Positions 34,425 through 45,577 of a stretch of 62,248 bases of DNA are shown here, in pieces; positions within the stretch are counted from its first letter, which is position 1; every line of letters begins with the position of its first letter. This DNA comes from Sulfuricella sp. T08 (lineage in GTDB: Bacteria > Pseudomonadota > Gammaproteobacteria > Burkholderiales > Sulfuricellaceae), in assembly GCF_000971475.1 (NCBI RefSeq), contig NZ_DF967548.1, positions 1-62,248 on the forward strand, in the 5' to 3' direction. The notes beneath the pieces were generated by a model. That model made no database searches and was not told where the DNA came from. It saw only the letters and a list, made by a program, of their open reading frames with translations. Made by a program: the position numbers and the translations under genes.

Positions 34425-36269
34425 ATGACCGATTTCGTAACAATGCATCTGGCGGAATGCATCTCGCGCTACCAATCCGCCATTCCCGGCCTGGCCGATC
34501 TCGGCAAGCAACTGCAAGGCCTTTCCCCATCGACCGAGTCAAGCACGGCCGATACGCTCATCGACCTCTATGAACGGTGCTACCCCTTGCTGGAAAAGGC
34601 GATGTGGTCCGCCGAGCCGGATTTTTACCCGCTGCTGGCCTGCTATCAGGCCCTGTTCCGTGAACAAGAGGCTCTGATCCAACAGAGGGGAGGCGATGAT
34701 CGCCATCACTTCATCCTGAGCATCCCGGTGGCGGATCGCCCGCCCCACCTGCATGCCTGCCTGGAAAGCATTAACCAGGTCTGCACGCTGTACAACTATG
34801 GCGGGAACGCGTCTGGTGTTTGGGACAAGATCAAGATCATCGTCGCCGAGGATAGCCGCGATGAAAACAACATCCGCCGGCATATCGAGCTGGTGGAAGA
34901 ATACCGGCAGAAAGGCTTGCAGGTCTTTCACTTCGGATTAACTGAGCAGTATGAACTGCTGCAATCACTGCCCCGGCACCAGCGTGAGCAATTAGGCAAT
35001 CTGCTCACCACCCAACCCAGGGGAAAGTTTTATCTCAAGGGGCAGGCCGCCAACCGCAATCTCAGTTACCTGAAGTTTCTGCAGTTGACGGAAGATAAAA
35101 ACAGAACACTGTATTACCTGGTCGATAGCGACCAGAGTTTTTGCGTGAACCGGCAGACCGAATCCGGCGAAGAGGTGGTGTATGCGCTGAATTATTTTCA
35201 CACCATCGACAAGATCTTTCGCACCACTGACACCCTGATGCTCACCGGCAAGATGGTGGGCGACCCACCCGTCTCGCCCTCAGTGATGGCTGCCAATTTC
35301 CTCGATGACGTGACGGCCTTCTTTACCCGCCTGGCCACGCTGGCCGGCGATCAGGCCTGCCAGTTTCATGGCTCGCATGGACCACTTGCGGGCGATGCCG
35401 CCTATCACGACATGGCCGGGCTGTTCGGCTTTGAAAACAGGCAGGCGACATTTTCCTACCCATGCCGGCTTTCAGGCGAGCATGACCATGGCGCGTGCCT
35501 GATAGATTTCGCCCGACGGCTCAACGCCTTCTTCTTTGGCGAACACCTCACGCGCAAGACCTGGTTTTCCTACGGTAGCGGCTTTGCTCAGCTCTCTCCC
35601 GCGCGGACGATTTACCCCGGCAATTACATCGTCAACTACGCGGGGCTGAAATACATCATCCCTTTCGGTCACCTGCGGCTGCGCATGTCCGGCCCCACGG
35701 CCGGGCGAATGATCGCCGTCGAGATTGCAGGGCGCTTTGCCTCTTTCAACATGCCCAATCTGCACCGGCGCACCACCGAGGCGGGCCTGGACGACGATTT
35801 CCGGCCCGGAGTGGAACTGGACGGGGAGCAGCAGAGCGTCGATCTGTCCAGCGAGTTCGAGCGCCAGTTCTTCGGCGACCTCATGCTGTTTTCAACCGAA
35901 GAGCTGGTCAAGCAGGCGGATGTGAACCAGCCCTTTGCCCAGGAGGTGATTGAGGCAGTCATCGCCCGGAAAGAGGCCGAACTGCTGGCGCTGTACCAGC
36001 AAAAACATGAAGCCATCGTCGCCAAGAACAGGCAATTGCATGACCTCGTGTTCAACGCCGGGCATTGGTGGTTGCGCTCGCCCGGGTTGGCGCTTTCCTT
36101 ACGGCAAATCCAGACTTTCACCGACAACATCGACCGCAATTTTGGTGAGCACGCCCTGGCTTGGCGCCAGATCCAGTCAGCCGAGCATCGCGCCCAGCGC
36201 AAATGGCAGATCGTCGAGGCATTGATGAATTACCGGGCGGAGCGGGATGCCTGGGATAGGCTGTTCTAA
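34425..36269 (+). CDS. Large glycosyltransferase-like protein (GT-A fold suspected)
   Basis: 614 residues. From about residue 98 it reads like a nucleotide-sugar transferase: FILSIPVADRPPHLHACLES, later KIIVAEDSRDENNI and a DxD-type motif in YYLVDSDQSFCVNR (about 228-240). The second half has no recognised family and ends in long helices. There is no signal peptide or membrane helix. It is co-transcribed with the ThDP enzyme. Substrate unknown; GT-A membership is an inference from the motif order. Confidence 0.6.
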   Translation: MTDFVTMHLAECISRYQSAIPGLADLGKQLQGLSPSTESSTADTLIDLYERCYPLLEKAMWSAEPDFYPLLACYQALFREQEALIQQRGGDDRHHFILSIPVADRPPHLHACLESINQVCTLYNYGGNASGVWDKIKIIVAEDSRDENNIRRHIELVEEYRQKGLQVFHFGLTEQYELLQSLPRHQREQLGNLLTTQPRGKFYLKGQAANRNLSYLKFLQLTEDKNRTLYYLVDSDQSFCVNRQTESGEEVVYALNYFHTIDKIFRTTDTLMLTGKMVGDPPVSPSVMAANFLDDVTAFFTRLATLAGDQACQFHGSHGPLAGDAAYHDMAGLFGFENRQATFSYPCRLSGEHDHGACLIDFARRLNAFFFGEHLTRKTWFSYGSGFAQLSPARTIYPGNYIVNYAGLKYIIPFGHLRLRMSGPTAGRMIAVEIAGRFASFNMPNLHRRTTEAGLDDDFRPGVELDGEQQSVDLSSEFERQFFGDLMLFSTEELVKQADVNQPFAQEVIEAVIARKEAELLALYQQKHEAIVAKNRQLHDLVFNAGHWWLRSPGLALSLRQIQTFTDNIDRNFGEHALAWRQIQSAEHRAQRKWQIVEALMNYRAERDAWDRLF

Positions 36270-36376
36270 GGAGTTGTCTAACCGGGCTCAGATAGCAATG
36301 CACTATCGGTCACATTGCTAAAACCAATTAGATTAATTGATTCCAAGAACCTACACTGAATTGTGCATTCAATTAA

Positions 36377-38563
<2,187 letters not shown>

Positions 38564-38600
38564 TCTTGGAAGATAGGTCTTAAAATTCTATATCGCGCAG

Positions 38601-38639
38601 CCTCGGCCTGGCATCGGGTTATCCCGAATCAGGTTGAGG
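38601..38639. repeat. Imperfect hairpin after katG
   Basis: CCTCGGCCTG and CAGGTTGAGG enclose CGGG-TTA-TCCCG. It lies 37 bases after the katG stop, between convergent genes. There is no T tract, so termination is possible but weakly supported. Confidence 0.45.
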
Positions 38640-38691
38640 ATGCGCGAATCTCTGTCCGCGGCTGAGCACCAAGAGCCTGTTTCAGTATGCT

Positions 38692-39432
38692 CTAATCCAA
38701 GCTGACCGAATCCGCCGCATTCCCGATAATCTGTCGGCGGCATTCCCGGTAAACCTCCCGCGCCGTATGCAGCACGTCCTCCGGAATGGCGATATGGGAG
38801 TAATCGACCGGTGTCCTGTCGATTACTCCGCTATGCATGCGCTTGGACGAGTCGCCTTTTCTGGCCTGCCCAGTCTGGCTTAAAATTTGATACCGCTCGC
38901 TTAACGGCGAGTCCAGCTCCAGCCAGTCCGATAGCCGGGGAAGCAATTTCTCCGGCGCGCGTTGAAACAGCTCGGCATCGAAATAGTAATAGGGCTGATT
39001 GGCCGTGCGGCTAAAGTCGGCGAGTGCCTGGACGCGCGCGATATAGTAGTTCGCCGCCTCAACGGGCGAGGCATAAAGATCCTCGATTTCCTTTTGCGCA
39101 AAAAGATGGACGATACTTTTGATCGTGTGTTCCGGCTCCAGCAGGGAGATCAGTATCTTCATATTCGCCAGACCAAGCTGCCCGGGCTTCAACAGATAGT
39201 CGTTGTGCAGCAGCTTGTCGAAAAGATAACGGCTGTTCTCCTTGAACACATCACCTTCCAGGAACACATCAAGCTGCTTGTCCAGCGCGGATGCGTCCTC
39301 ATAGCTGATATGCATTTCATAGTAGCCATTGATCTGCGGGTGCGAACCGAGGATATGCCCTGCCAGACTGGTAAAGGCGCGCATATGGCTCAGCAGGAAA
39401 ATTCTGGAGAGGGGGTCAGACGAAGCATTCAT
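38692..39432 (-). CDS. Sulfotransferase-like protein
   Basis: 246 residues. The start FLLSHMRAFTSLAGHILGSH resembles the PAPS 5'-phosphosulfate loop of sulfotransferases (usually PRSGTT/S). HPQINGYYEMH and a helical remainder with KSIVHLF and PVEAANYY follow the family pattern. The loop lacks the usual Lys/Arg-Ser-Gly-Thr, so activity is uncertain. It is convergent with katG. It may belong functionally with the ThDP-glycosyltransferase pair, but nothing proves this. Confidence 0.55.
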   Translation of the reverse strand: MNASSDPLSRIFLLSHMRAFTSLAGHILGSHPQINGYYEMHISYEDASALDKQLDVFLEGDVFKENSRYLFDKLLHNDYLLKPGQLGLANMKILISLLEPEHTIKSIVHLFAQKEIEDLYASPVEAANYYIARVQALADFSRTANQPYYYFDAELFQRAPEKLLPRLSDWLELDSPLSERYQILSQTGQARKGDSSKRMHSGVIDRTPVDYSHIAIPEDVLHTAREVYRECRRQIIGNAADSVSLD

Positions 39433-39575
39433 ACAATCAAATAGGTCGGTTCACTTAAACACTTGCTACGAGTCTAGCATTCGGAGAGCAGCGCAATCTA
39501 CATCGACAGCATCGAGGGGGTTCTTTGGAGTTCAACTCCGGCAAGCACCGCTTCGTCATCTGCAACCCGGCCTGA

Positions 39576-40004
39576 CTATCGCAGCAGGATCAGCCGTGGC
39601 GTTGCATCGCTGCCTGCGTAAACGAACCCGTTCTGGCGGAATTGTCTAGCCAGCTTTTTGGCAGCCTCCAGCGAAATACCGAAGACCAGAAAACTCGGTT
39701 CCCCGGGCCATCGCCCTGATGGATCCCTGCCCTCCCCATCCAGATAAGGCAAACCCAGGGCCTTGATCTCGGCAAGCAGTTCTTGCTGGGCGGCATGATT
39801 GTCCGAATCTGATGTCAGTTCACCGAAGGGATTCCATGCGGTGATGTAGGCAGCGCTGTCTGTCCGGTCAAGATTGAATCTTAGCGCAAGTTCGGGGCTG
39901 GCACGGCCAACATTCAGGACAAATGACTCTGCAGCCATCACCTTGTAGTCAGTCGCAAGGTAGGCCTTGATGGTTGCGGCGGGGATAGCCGTTTCAGAAA
40001 ACAA
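39576..40004 (-). CDS. DUF3293 protein
   Basis: 142 residues from a TTG with GGGAG upstream. The conserved ITAWNPFGE and later FGISLEAAKKLARQFRQNGFV match DUF3293. No catalytic site recognised. It begins 15 bases after the msrA stop and is probably co-transcribed with it. Confidence 0.8.
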   Translation of the reverse strand: MFSETAIPAATIKAYLATDYKVMAAESFVLNVGRASPELALRFNLDRTDSAAYITAWNPFGELTSDSDNHAAQQELLAEIKALGLPYLDGEGRDPSGRWPGEPSFLVFGISLEAAKKLARQFRQNGFVYAGSDATPRLILLR

Positions 40005-40019
40005 TCGATCTCCCGCCGG

Positions 40020-40550
40020 CTAGGCCGACCCGCTCTTCAGCCTGGCCTTGAATTTCTCCTTCAGTTTTGCCACCTTGGGAGCAACCACGGATCGGCAATA
40101 CGGTTGATTGCTGTGGCCTCTGAAATATTCCTGATGATAGTCCTCAGCCACGTAAAAAATTCCGGCGGCCGCAATTTCAGTCACGGCGGACGGAATCCCG
40201 GCAACCATCGCCTCCGCAACAGCTTGCTGTTCCGGGCTGTGGGTGAATATGGCGGAACGGTACTGGGTACCCGCATCATTGCCCTGGCGATTCAGCGTGG
40301 TGGGGTCGTGGATCGTAAAAAAAACTTCCAGCAAATCCCGGAAGGAAATCACTGCCGGGTCGAAGGTGATCCGCACCGCCTCGGCATGGCCGGTGGTGCC
40401 GCTGCAAATCTCCTCGTAGCTGGGGTTTAGGGTGTTGCCGGCGGTATAGCCAGACTCGACCTTCTCCACGCCATCAAGCAGTTCGAACACCGCCTCCAGA
40501 CACCAGAAGCACCCGCCCGCGAGGGTGGCGGCTTCACTGTTTTGACTCAT
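40020..40550 (-). CDS. msrA: Peptide methionine sulfoxide reductase A
   Basis: 176 residues from ATG 40550; a GTG one codon earlier is possible. The catalytic Cys is in GGCFWCLEAVF. The Glu and Tyr of the site are in the following region, and the resolving Cys is near the end (PYCRS). It reduces methionine-S-sulfoxide in proteins. There is no signal peptide. Leads a two-gene unit with DUF3293, close to katG, so oxidative-stress functions cluster here. Confidence 0.96.
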   Translation of the reverse strand: MSQNSEAATLAGGCFWCLEAVFELLDGVEKVESGYTAGNTLNPSYEEICSGTTGHAEAVRITFDPAVISFRDLLEVFFTIHDPTTLNRQGNDAGTQYRSAIFTHSPEQQAVAEAMVAGIPSAVTEIAAAGIFYVAEDYHQEYFRGHSNQPYCRSVVAPKVAKLKEKFKARLKSGSA

Positions 40551-40649
40551 CACTCATCCTTCGCTGTTATTCCGTATCATGCATAATAGCCGATCTTCGG
40601 GTGTTCGGCGCCACCCGGGAACCGCACCCAACAGTCAAGGAAAATCCCG

Positions 40650-41231
40650 ATGAAAAAAAGCTCCCTGCGTATTCTGCCGCTCTTGTCCCTGGCACTGCTT
40701 TTCACCACTTCGGCTCCCGCCTTCGAGCAGGCGCAAGACATCAGAAGTCACGCCGCCGCTGTCAGCGGCACGGTGCAGGTGCTGTTCACCCCGGAGGACG
40801 ACGCCGCCGGCCAGATCGTACAAACCATCGAACATGCGCAGAAGCAGGTGCTGGTCCAGACATTCAGCTTCACCAGCCGGGAAATCGCCCAGGCGCTGAT
40901 CAGCGCCAAACAGCGCGGTGTGGATGTCCGGATCGTCACGGACGCGGAACAGGTACGGAAAATGGAGCGCAGCAAGGTGCCGACGGTTGCGGAAGGCGGT
41001 GTGCCGGTATTCGTCGACAGCCAGCACGACAGCGCCCACAACAAGGTGATGGTGATCGATGCCGGCAGCGCCAACCCGGTGGTGATCACCGGCAGCTTCA
41101 ACTTCACCCATGCCGCACAGTTCAAGAATGCGGAGAATCTGCTGATCTTCCGCGGCAATCGGGAACTGACAGCCGCCTACCTGGAAAATTGGCGGCGTCA
41201 CCGCGAGCATTCGCTGCCGCTCGCAAAGTAA
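40650..41231 (+). CDS. Secreted phospholipase D-like nuclease
   Basis: 193 residues: a signal peptide (about 1-24) and a single PLD domain. The HKD-type motif is HNKVMVIDAG followed by ITGSFNFTHAAQ. The single copy and size match the Nuc/BfiL-type endonucleases that work as dimers on DNA in the periplasm. It is preceded by AAGGAAAATCCC. A repeat element follows. Confidence 0.9.
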   Translation: MKKSSLRILPLLSLALLFTTSAPAFEQAQDIRSHAAAVSGTVQVLFTPEDDAAGQIVQTIEHAQKQVLVQTFSFTSREIAQALISAKQRGVDVRIVTDAEQVRKMERSKVPTVAEGGVPVFVDSQHDSAHNKVMVIDAGSANPVVITGSFNFTHAAQFKNAENLLIFRGNRELTAAYLENWRRHREHSLPLAK

Positions 41232-41243
41232 AAAGGGTTAAAA

Positions 41244-41363
41244 ATGTAGGTTGGGTTAGCGGCCTTATCGCGTAACCCAACAAACCCAAACTTCAAAAAC
41301 AGGTTTTGTTATTTGGGTTTGTTGGGTTATGGCGCAAAAAGACGCGCCTAACCCAACCTACAT
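41244..41363. repeat. Nested inverted-repeat element (MITE-like)
   Basis: The outer arms ATGTAGGTTGGGTTAG (41244-41259) and its exact complement (41348-41363) enclose inner arms TAACCCAACAAACCCAAA (41273-41290) and its exact complement (41312-41329). 120 bases, no coding potential. It sits between convergent genes and could act as a bidirectional stop for transcription. Confidence 0.85.
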
Positions 41364-41388
41364 GACACCCTTCCCCACTTGCGAGCCT

Positions 41389-42870
41389 TTACTTCAGCGC
41401 CGCCTCGATTCTTTCGCACAGGGTCTTCAGAATCTTGATGCGGGCAAAATTCTTGTCGTTGGCCTCAACCATGATCCATGGCGACATTTCCGAACTGGTG
41501 CGGTCCACCATGTCGCATACCGCCATCTCGTAGTCTTCCCATTTCTCGCGGTTGCGCCAGTCCTCGTCGGTAATCTTGAAACGCTTGAAGCCGGTCTTCT
41601 GGCGCTCTTCGAAGCGCCTGAGCTGCTCTTCCTTGCTGATCGATAGCCAGAATTTCACCACAACGGTGTTGTTCCGCACCAACTGCTCCTCGAAATCGTT
41701 GATCTCGCTGTAGGCGCGCATCCAGTCGACATTGGAACAATAGCCTTCGACCCGCTCAACCAGCACACGTCCGTACCAGGAACGGTCGAAAATCGTGACC
41801 CTGCCCTTGCGCGGAATATGGCGCCAGAAGCGCCACAGGTAGGGCTGTGCGCGCTCTTCCTCGGTCGGCGAGGCGATCGGGATAACCTGGTAGTAACGTG
41901 CGTCCAGCGCACTGGTCACGCGGCGGATGCTGCCGCCCTTGCCGGCCGCATCGTTGCCCTCGAACACCGCGATGACGGTCATCTCCTTGAATTTCGGATT
42001 GCGCGTCAGCAGGTTCAGCTTGCCCTGATATTTTTCCAGATCCAGGTCGTATTTCTTCTTCGTCAGCTTCTGGTTGAGGTCGAGGGTTTTCAGAATATGC
42101 AGCTTGTCGATCGAGGGCAGCAGCGGTGGCGCATGAACCTCATGGGGTGGCAACTCCGCTGCGTCGAGGCGCTTGCGGATCGCTTCCAGGATGACTTTCC
42201 CCACCGTCAGGCTGCGGTAGCGCTCATCCTCGCCCTCGACGATCATCCATGGCGCTTCGGCCGTGCTGGTCTGGCGCATGACCCGCTCCGCCACCTTGCG
42301 AAACTTGTCGTACATCTTGAAGTGTATCCAGTCGCGCTCGGTCACGCGCCAGCGTGTCTTGGGATTTTTCTCCATGGCCTTGAGGCGCTTTTCCTGCTTG
42401 TCCTTGGACAAATGCAGCCAGAACTTGATGACCAACGCACCCTCGTCGTTGAGCATCTTTTCAAAACGCACTGCGCGATCCATGCTTTGGTCGAGTTCGG
42501 CATTCTTGATTCTGTTGAACACCCGGTTGAGAATGTCCCAGGTATACCACGAGCCGAGAAAAATGCCGATCTTGCCCTTGGGCGGCAGAGCGCGCCAGAA
42601 GCGCCACATGATCGGGCGCTCCAATTCCTCGTCCGAGGGAATACCCATGCCATGGCTCTGGATATGGCGCGGGTCCATCCACTCGTTGATCAGGTTTACG
42701 GTCTCCCCCCGACCGGCGCCATCCACCCCGCCGATCAGAATCACCACCTGGAAATTTGCTGTCTTCGCCAGATCGAGCTGAGCTTCAAGCAGCGCCTCGC
42801 GCAGAGCTGGTACTTCCTTGTCGTAGGTGGCTTTATCGATTTTGTGGCCTAGTTCCGCTGACTCGAACAT
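41389..42870 (-). CDS. Polyphosphate:AMP phosphotransferase (two-domain PPK2)
   Basis: 493 residues from ATG 42870, with AAAAGGGG upstream. Two PPK2 domains: the first has a changed P-loop (GGVDGAGRGETVN), the second an intact one (FEGNDAAGKGGS) with lid IFDRSWYGRVLVE. This is the PAP layout, making ADP from AMP with polyphosphate. The start lies 2 bases after the stop of the CYTH-CHAD gene. It is the last gene of a four-gene unit. Confidence 0.93.
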   Translation of the reverse strand: MFESAELGHKIDKATYDKEVPALREALLEAQLDLAKTANFQVVILIGGVDGAGRGETVNLINEWMDPRHIQSHGMGIPSDEELERPIMWRFWRALPPKGKIGIFLGSWYTWDILNRVFNRIKNAELDQSMDRAVRFEKMLNDEGALVIKFWLHLSKDKQEKRLKAMEKNPKTRWRVTERDWIHFKMYDKFRKVAERVMRQTSTAEAPWMIVEGEDERYRSLTVGKVILEAIRKRLDAAELPPHEVHAPPLLPSIDKLHILKTLDLNQKLTKKKYDLDLEKYQGKLNLLTRNPKFKEMTVIAVFEGNDAAGKGGSIRRVTSALDARYYQVIPIASPTEEERAQPYLWRFWRHIPRKGRVTIFDRSWYGRVLVERVEGYCSNVDWMRAYSEINDFEEQLVRNNTVVVKFWLSISKEEQLRRFEERQKTGFKRFKITDEDWRNREKWEDYEMAVCDMVDRTSSEMSPWIMVEANDKNFARIKILKTLCERIEAALK

Positions 42871-42872
42871 GA

Positions 42873-44408
42873 TTACCCCTTTTCCCAGAAAATCCTGCAA
42901 TGCCTGAAGCGCTTCCACTCCTGTGCCATATCAGCAAGCTGGACATGAGTTTTACAGGCATACCAGCCGATTATCACGCCGCTGCCGCGATCGCGCAATC
43001 GACTCCCCGAGCTGATCTGCGCCAGCAAAGTCCCGGCCACGGCCTGGTCGTTGAGCGCACCGAACTCGTCTTGCAAGCGCGACAGTGCCTGTATATAACG
43101 CTTTGTCGCCTTGCCCGGATAAAGACCGAAAAAAAATTCGGCGGCGTAGCGCAGCTTCTTCACGGCGATCCTCAGTACATGGCGCTGTGCCACCGTCAGC
43201 GCATTGAGGTGCCGGCCACGACGGGACACTTGGCGGCAACGCCGGTCCAGCATTTTTGAAGCAAAGGTTGACACAGGCATATCCAGGTCTGCGGCGACAG
43301 TCGTTGTGCGCCAAGGAGCGCGCCACAGCCAGGCACCCAGCCTCAACATGATTTCGTTATAACGTTGCCCGGCCGCCGCCACGCACGCCTGCTCACGCTT
43401 CTCACGACAAATCTTTTCGGCCTGCCTGTGTAACCAGACCAGCCCTTCTTCTCTTGGCAAGGCCGTGACCACCGGTGGTAACATTTCGCTGAGAAATACA
43501 TCCCAGTCCCTCGCCGGGCCGAGTTCACCGACGAGCCAGCGCAGCTCTGCGGTCAACGCTGCATCCTTGATGCCTTGGGCGGCAGCGCCGAACAGGCTGA
43601 GCGCACTGCGCAAGCGCCTCACTGCCACCCGCATCTGGTGAACAAGCTCGGGATCGTAACCTTGCCGCAGCCGATTCCGGTTGTCCTGTAGCTGGTCGAT
43701 GCAATTCCAGGCAATGGCGCGAAACGCGGCGTCCACGGTCATTTCGCACCCCATTTCGGGCGCCGTCGCCTTGACCGGCAGCGGCGCATCCTGCGGTGCG
43801 CATAAAGCGTATCCGCGGTCGGCCTTGCTGGCATTCTCCGGATGCAGCGGCACCGCTTCCAGCAGCGCCAGCGCCAACTCGTAAAGCACCGCCGGATTAC
43901 CGACCCTCAGTTCCAATTCCACTTCACAGATAGTCGCGCTGCTCTGGTCGGAACGGATTTCACCCTGATCCAGCGCCATCTCGACCTGATCGCCAGCTTC
44001 TGTTTTCAGCAGCCAGACAGTGCGGTTGAACTCGGTCACGAATACGGAATGCAGACGCTGGCGCAGATCGTCACTGGCGAATAGCCGGATCAAGCCAGGA
44101 TCGACGATCTTGGTAAAGTCCGGTGTACTGTGAGCCACCGGCTCCTCCCATTCATCACGCTGGTGCAGCCCGGCCTGCACGCTGCCGCCGCCCTTGACGG
44201 TCTGGATCCACTGCCGGCCACTGCGGCGCACACGCAGCGCGATATCCTGGTTCTTCAGAACAAAATCATCGGTATCGAAGTAGACGCTGGTGAGCTTGCG
44301 GGTCTTCGGCCCGGACGGACATAGTGCCTTGAGCAGGGGATGGCGCCGCAACCTGGGAATATCTGCGGGGTCGATCAGGAGCTTGAGTTCGACTTCGATG
44401 TTGTTCAC
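42873..44408 (-). CDS. CYTH-CHAD domain protein
   Basis: 511 residues from a GTG that overlaps the ParA-like stop (GTGA). The CYTH domain (about 1-205) has the signature ExExK (NNIEVELKLL), YFDTDDFVL and acidic metal sites. The CHAD domain (about 225-500) carries conserved His/Arg helices (VHQMRVAVRRLRSALSLF). CYTH enzymes hydrolyse triphosphate or make cAMP; CHAD proteins bind polyphosphate granules. Together with the next gene this is strong polyphosphate context. Confidence 0.93.
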   Translation of the reverse strand: MNNIEVELKLLIDPADIPRLRRHPLLKALCPSGPKTRKLTSVYFDTDDFVLKNQDIALRVRRSGRQWIQTVKGGGSVQAGLHQRDEWEEPVAHSTPDFTKIVDPGLIRLFASDDLRQRLHSVFVTEFNRTVWLLKTEAGDQVEMALDQGEIRSDQSSATICEVELELRVGNPAVLYELALALLEAVPLHPENASKADRGYALCAPQDAPLPVKATAPEMGCEMTVDAAFRAIAWNCIDQLQDNRNRLRQGYDPELVHQMRVAVRRLRSALSLFGAAAQGIKDAALTAELRWLVGELGPARDWDVFLSEMLPPVVTALPREEGLVWLHRQAEKICREKREQACVAAAGQRYNEIMLRLGAWLWRAPWRTTTVAADLDMPVSTFASKMLDRRCRQVSRRGRHLNALTVAQRHVLRIAVKKLRYAAEFFFGLYPGKATKRYIQALSRLQDEFGALNDQAVAGTLLAQISSGSRLRDRGSGVIIGWYACKTHVQLADMAQEWKRFRHCRIFWEKG

Positions 44409-45028
44409 GCGTCTAGCCAGTCCAGCAGCGGCTGCCACTGCTCCATCTCCCTGACGATCCGCGACGGCGCCATATCGAACAGGCTCAAACCCTCGCCGGC
44501 AGCCTGGACATAGATTTGCGCGTCGCGCAGCAGGGTGAGCACGGGGAAACCGACTTCATCAAGGAACGAGGAGAGATCGGCCGCTGCACGAGTGCGCGCA
44601 TCCACACGCATACCGATCATCGCCACTTCGATCTTTTCCTTGCGCACCGATTTCTGCGCACGCAGTTCTTCGAGAAAATTTCGCGTTGCTTCCATATCGA
44701 ATGAGGACGGCTGCACCGGCACGATCACGCGCTCGGCGCGCTTGAGCGCATTGGTCAGCTTGTCGCCGTGCATGCCTGCGGGGGTATCCACCACCAGCCA
44801 GTCCGGCCTGGTTTCGCCCATGGATTTCTTGTCGAGCTGACTGTTCCAGCCGTGTATGGTGGGCAGAAATTCCGGCCGGCGCCCCAGCCAGTCGCTGGCG
44901 GAACGCTGGCGGTCGAGATCGACCAGAAGCACGCGACCACCCCTGCTGGCCAGATAACCGGCCAGATTGGTCGCCAGCGTGCTTTTACCGCTGCCTCCCT
45001 TGGGATTGGCGATCAGGATTGTTTTCAT
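44405..45028 (-). CDS. ParA-family ATPase
   Basis: 207 residues. Deviant Walker A is NPKGGSGKSTLATNLA, followed by VLLVDLDRQRSASDWL and VVDTPAGMH. There is no HTH and no ParB partner, so it resembles orphan ParA/McdA-type positioning ATPases. It overlaps sixA upstream and the CYTH-CHAD gene downstream by 4 bases each, tying it to the polyphosphate genes. Confidence 0.9.
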   Translation of the reverse strand: MKTILIANPKGGSGKSTLATNLAGYLASRGGRVLLVDLDRQRSASDWLGRRPEFLPTIHGWNSQLDKKSMGETRPDWLVVDTPAGMHGDKLTNALKRAERVIVPVQPSSFDMEATRNFLEELRAQKSVRKEKIEVAMIGMRVDARTRAAADLSSFLDEVGFPVLTLLRDAQIYVQAAGEGLSLFDMAPSRIVREMEQWQPLLDWLDA

Positions 45029-45477
45029 AGAAATTCAGGCGACATCACCGCCTTCAGGATGGTTTGGGTCTCGTCCAGGCGAGCGCGGTTAGTGAACCAC
45101 CATACTCCGCCTTTTTTCACGCTCCAGCTTTCTCGCGTATTGCTGAGCAGATAAGCGGCCACCTGCCCCAGCGTCGGTTGATGGCCCACCACAACCACCG
45201 CTCCCTTGGCATCCGGCCAGCCGGCGGCGCCTAACAGGGCGGCCACGGATGCGCCGGGCCCCACTTCCTTGACAACGACTCCATCCCGCGTCAGCGCCAC
45301 AGCAGTCTGTTGGGTACGCGTGGCTGGGCTGACGATAATGCGCGTTTCCTCCGGCAGGTGCGCTTTCAGCCAGGCGGCCATCTTCGCTGCTTGCCGTTCG
45401 CCCTTATCGGTCAGCTTGCGCCCCTGGTCGGGGAATCCATCCTCGGCCTCGGCATGCCGCCAAAGAATTAAATCCAT
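45025..45477 (-). CDS. sixA: Phosphohistidine phosphatase SixA
   Basis: 150 residues, minimal histidine-phosphatase fold with the RHG-type motif in LILWRHAEAEDG and a second His in VVVGHQPTLGQ. It removes phosphate from histidine in phosphorelay proteins. First gene of the sixA-parA-CYTH/CHAD-PAP unit; starts 100 bases from the divergent CHASE2-kinase gene. Confidence 0.93.
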   Translation of the reverse strand: MDLILWRHAEAEDGFPDQGRKLTDKGERQAAKMAAWLKAHLPEETRIIVSPATRTQQTAVALTRDGVVVKEVGPGASVAALLGAAGWPDAKGAVVVVGHQPTLGQVAAYLLSNTRESWSVKKGGVWWFTNRARLDETQTILKAVMSPEFL

Positions 45478-45577
45478 GCTCGCTCCATAGTATATTTACA
45501 GGCTATCAGTTTTATTAGAATCATGGAATAATTCATTGATCACATACAATAACAATCGATAATAACCGGGCAGTTCG

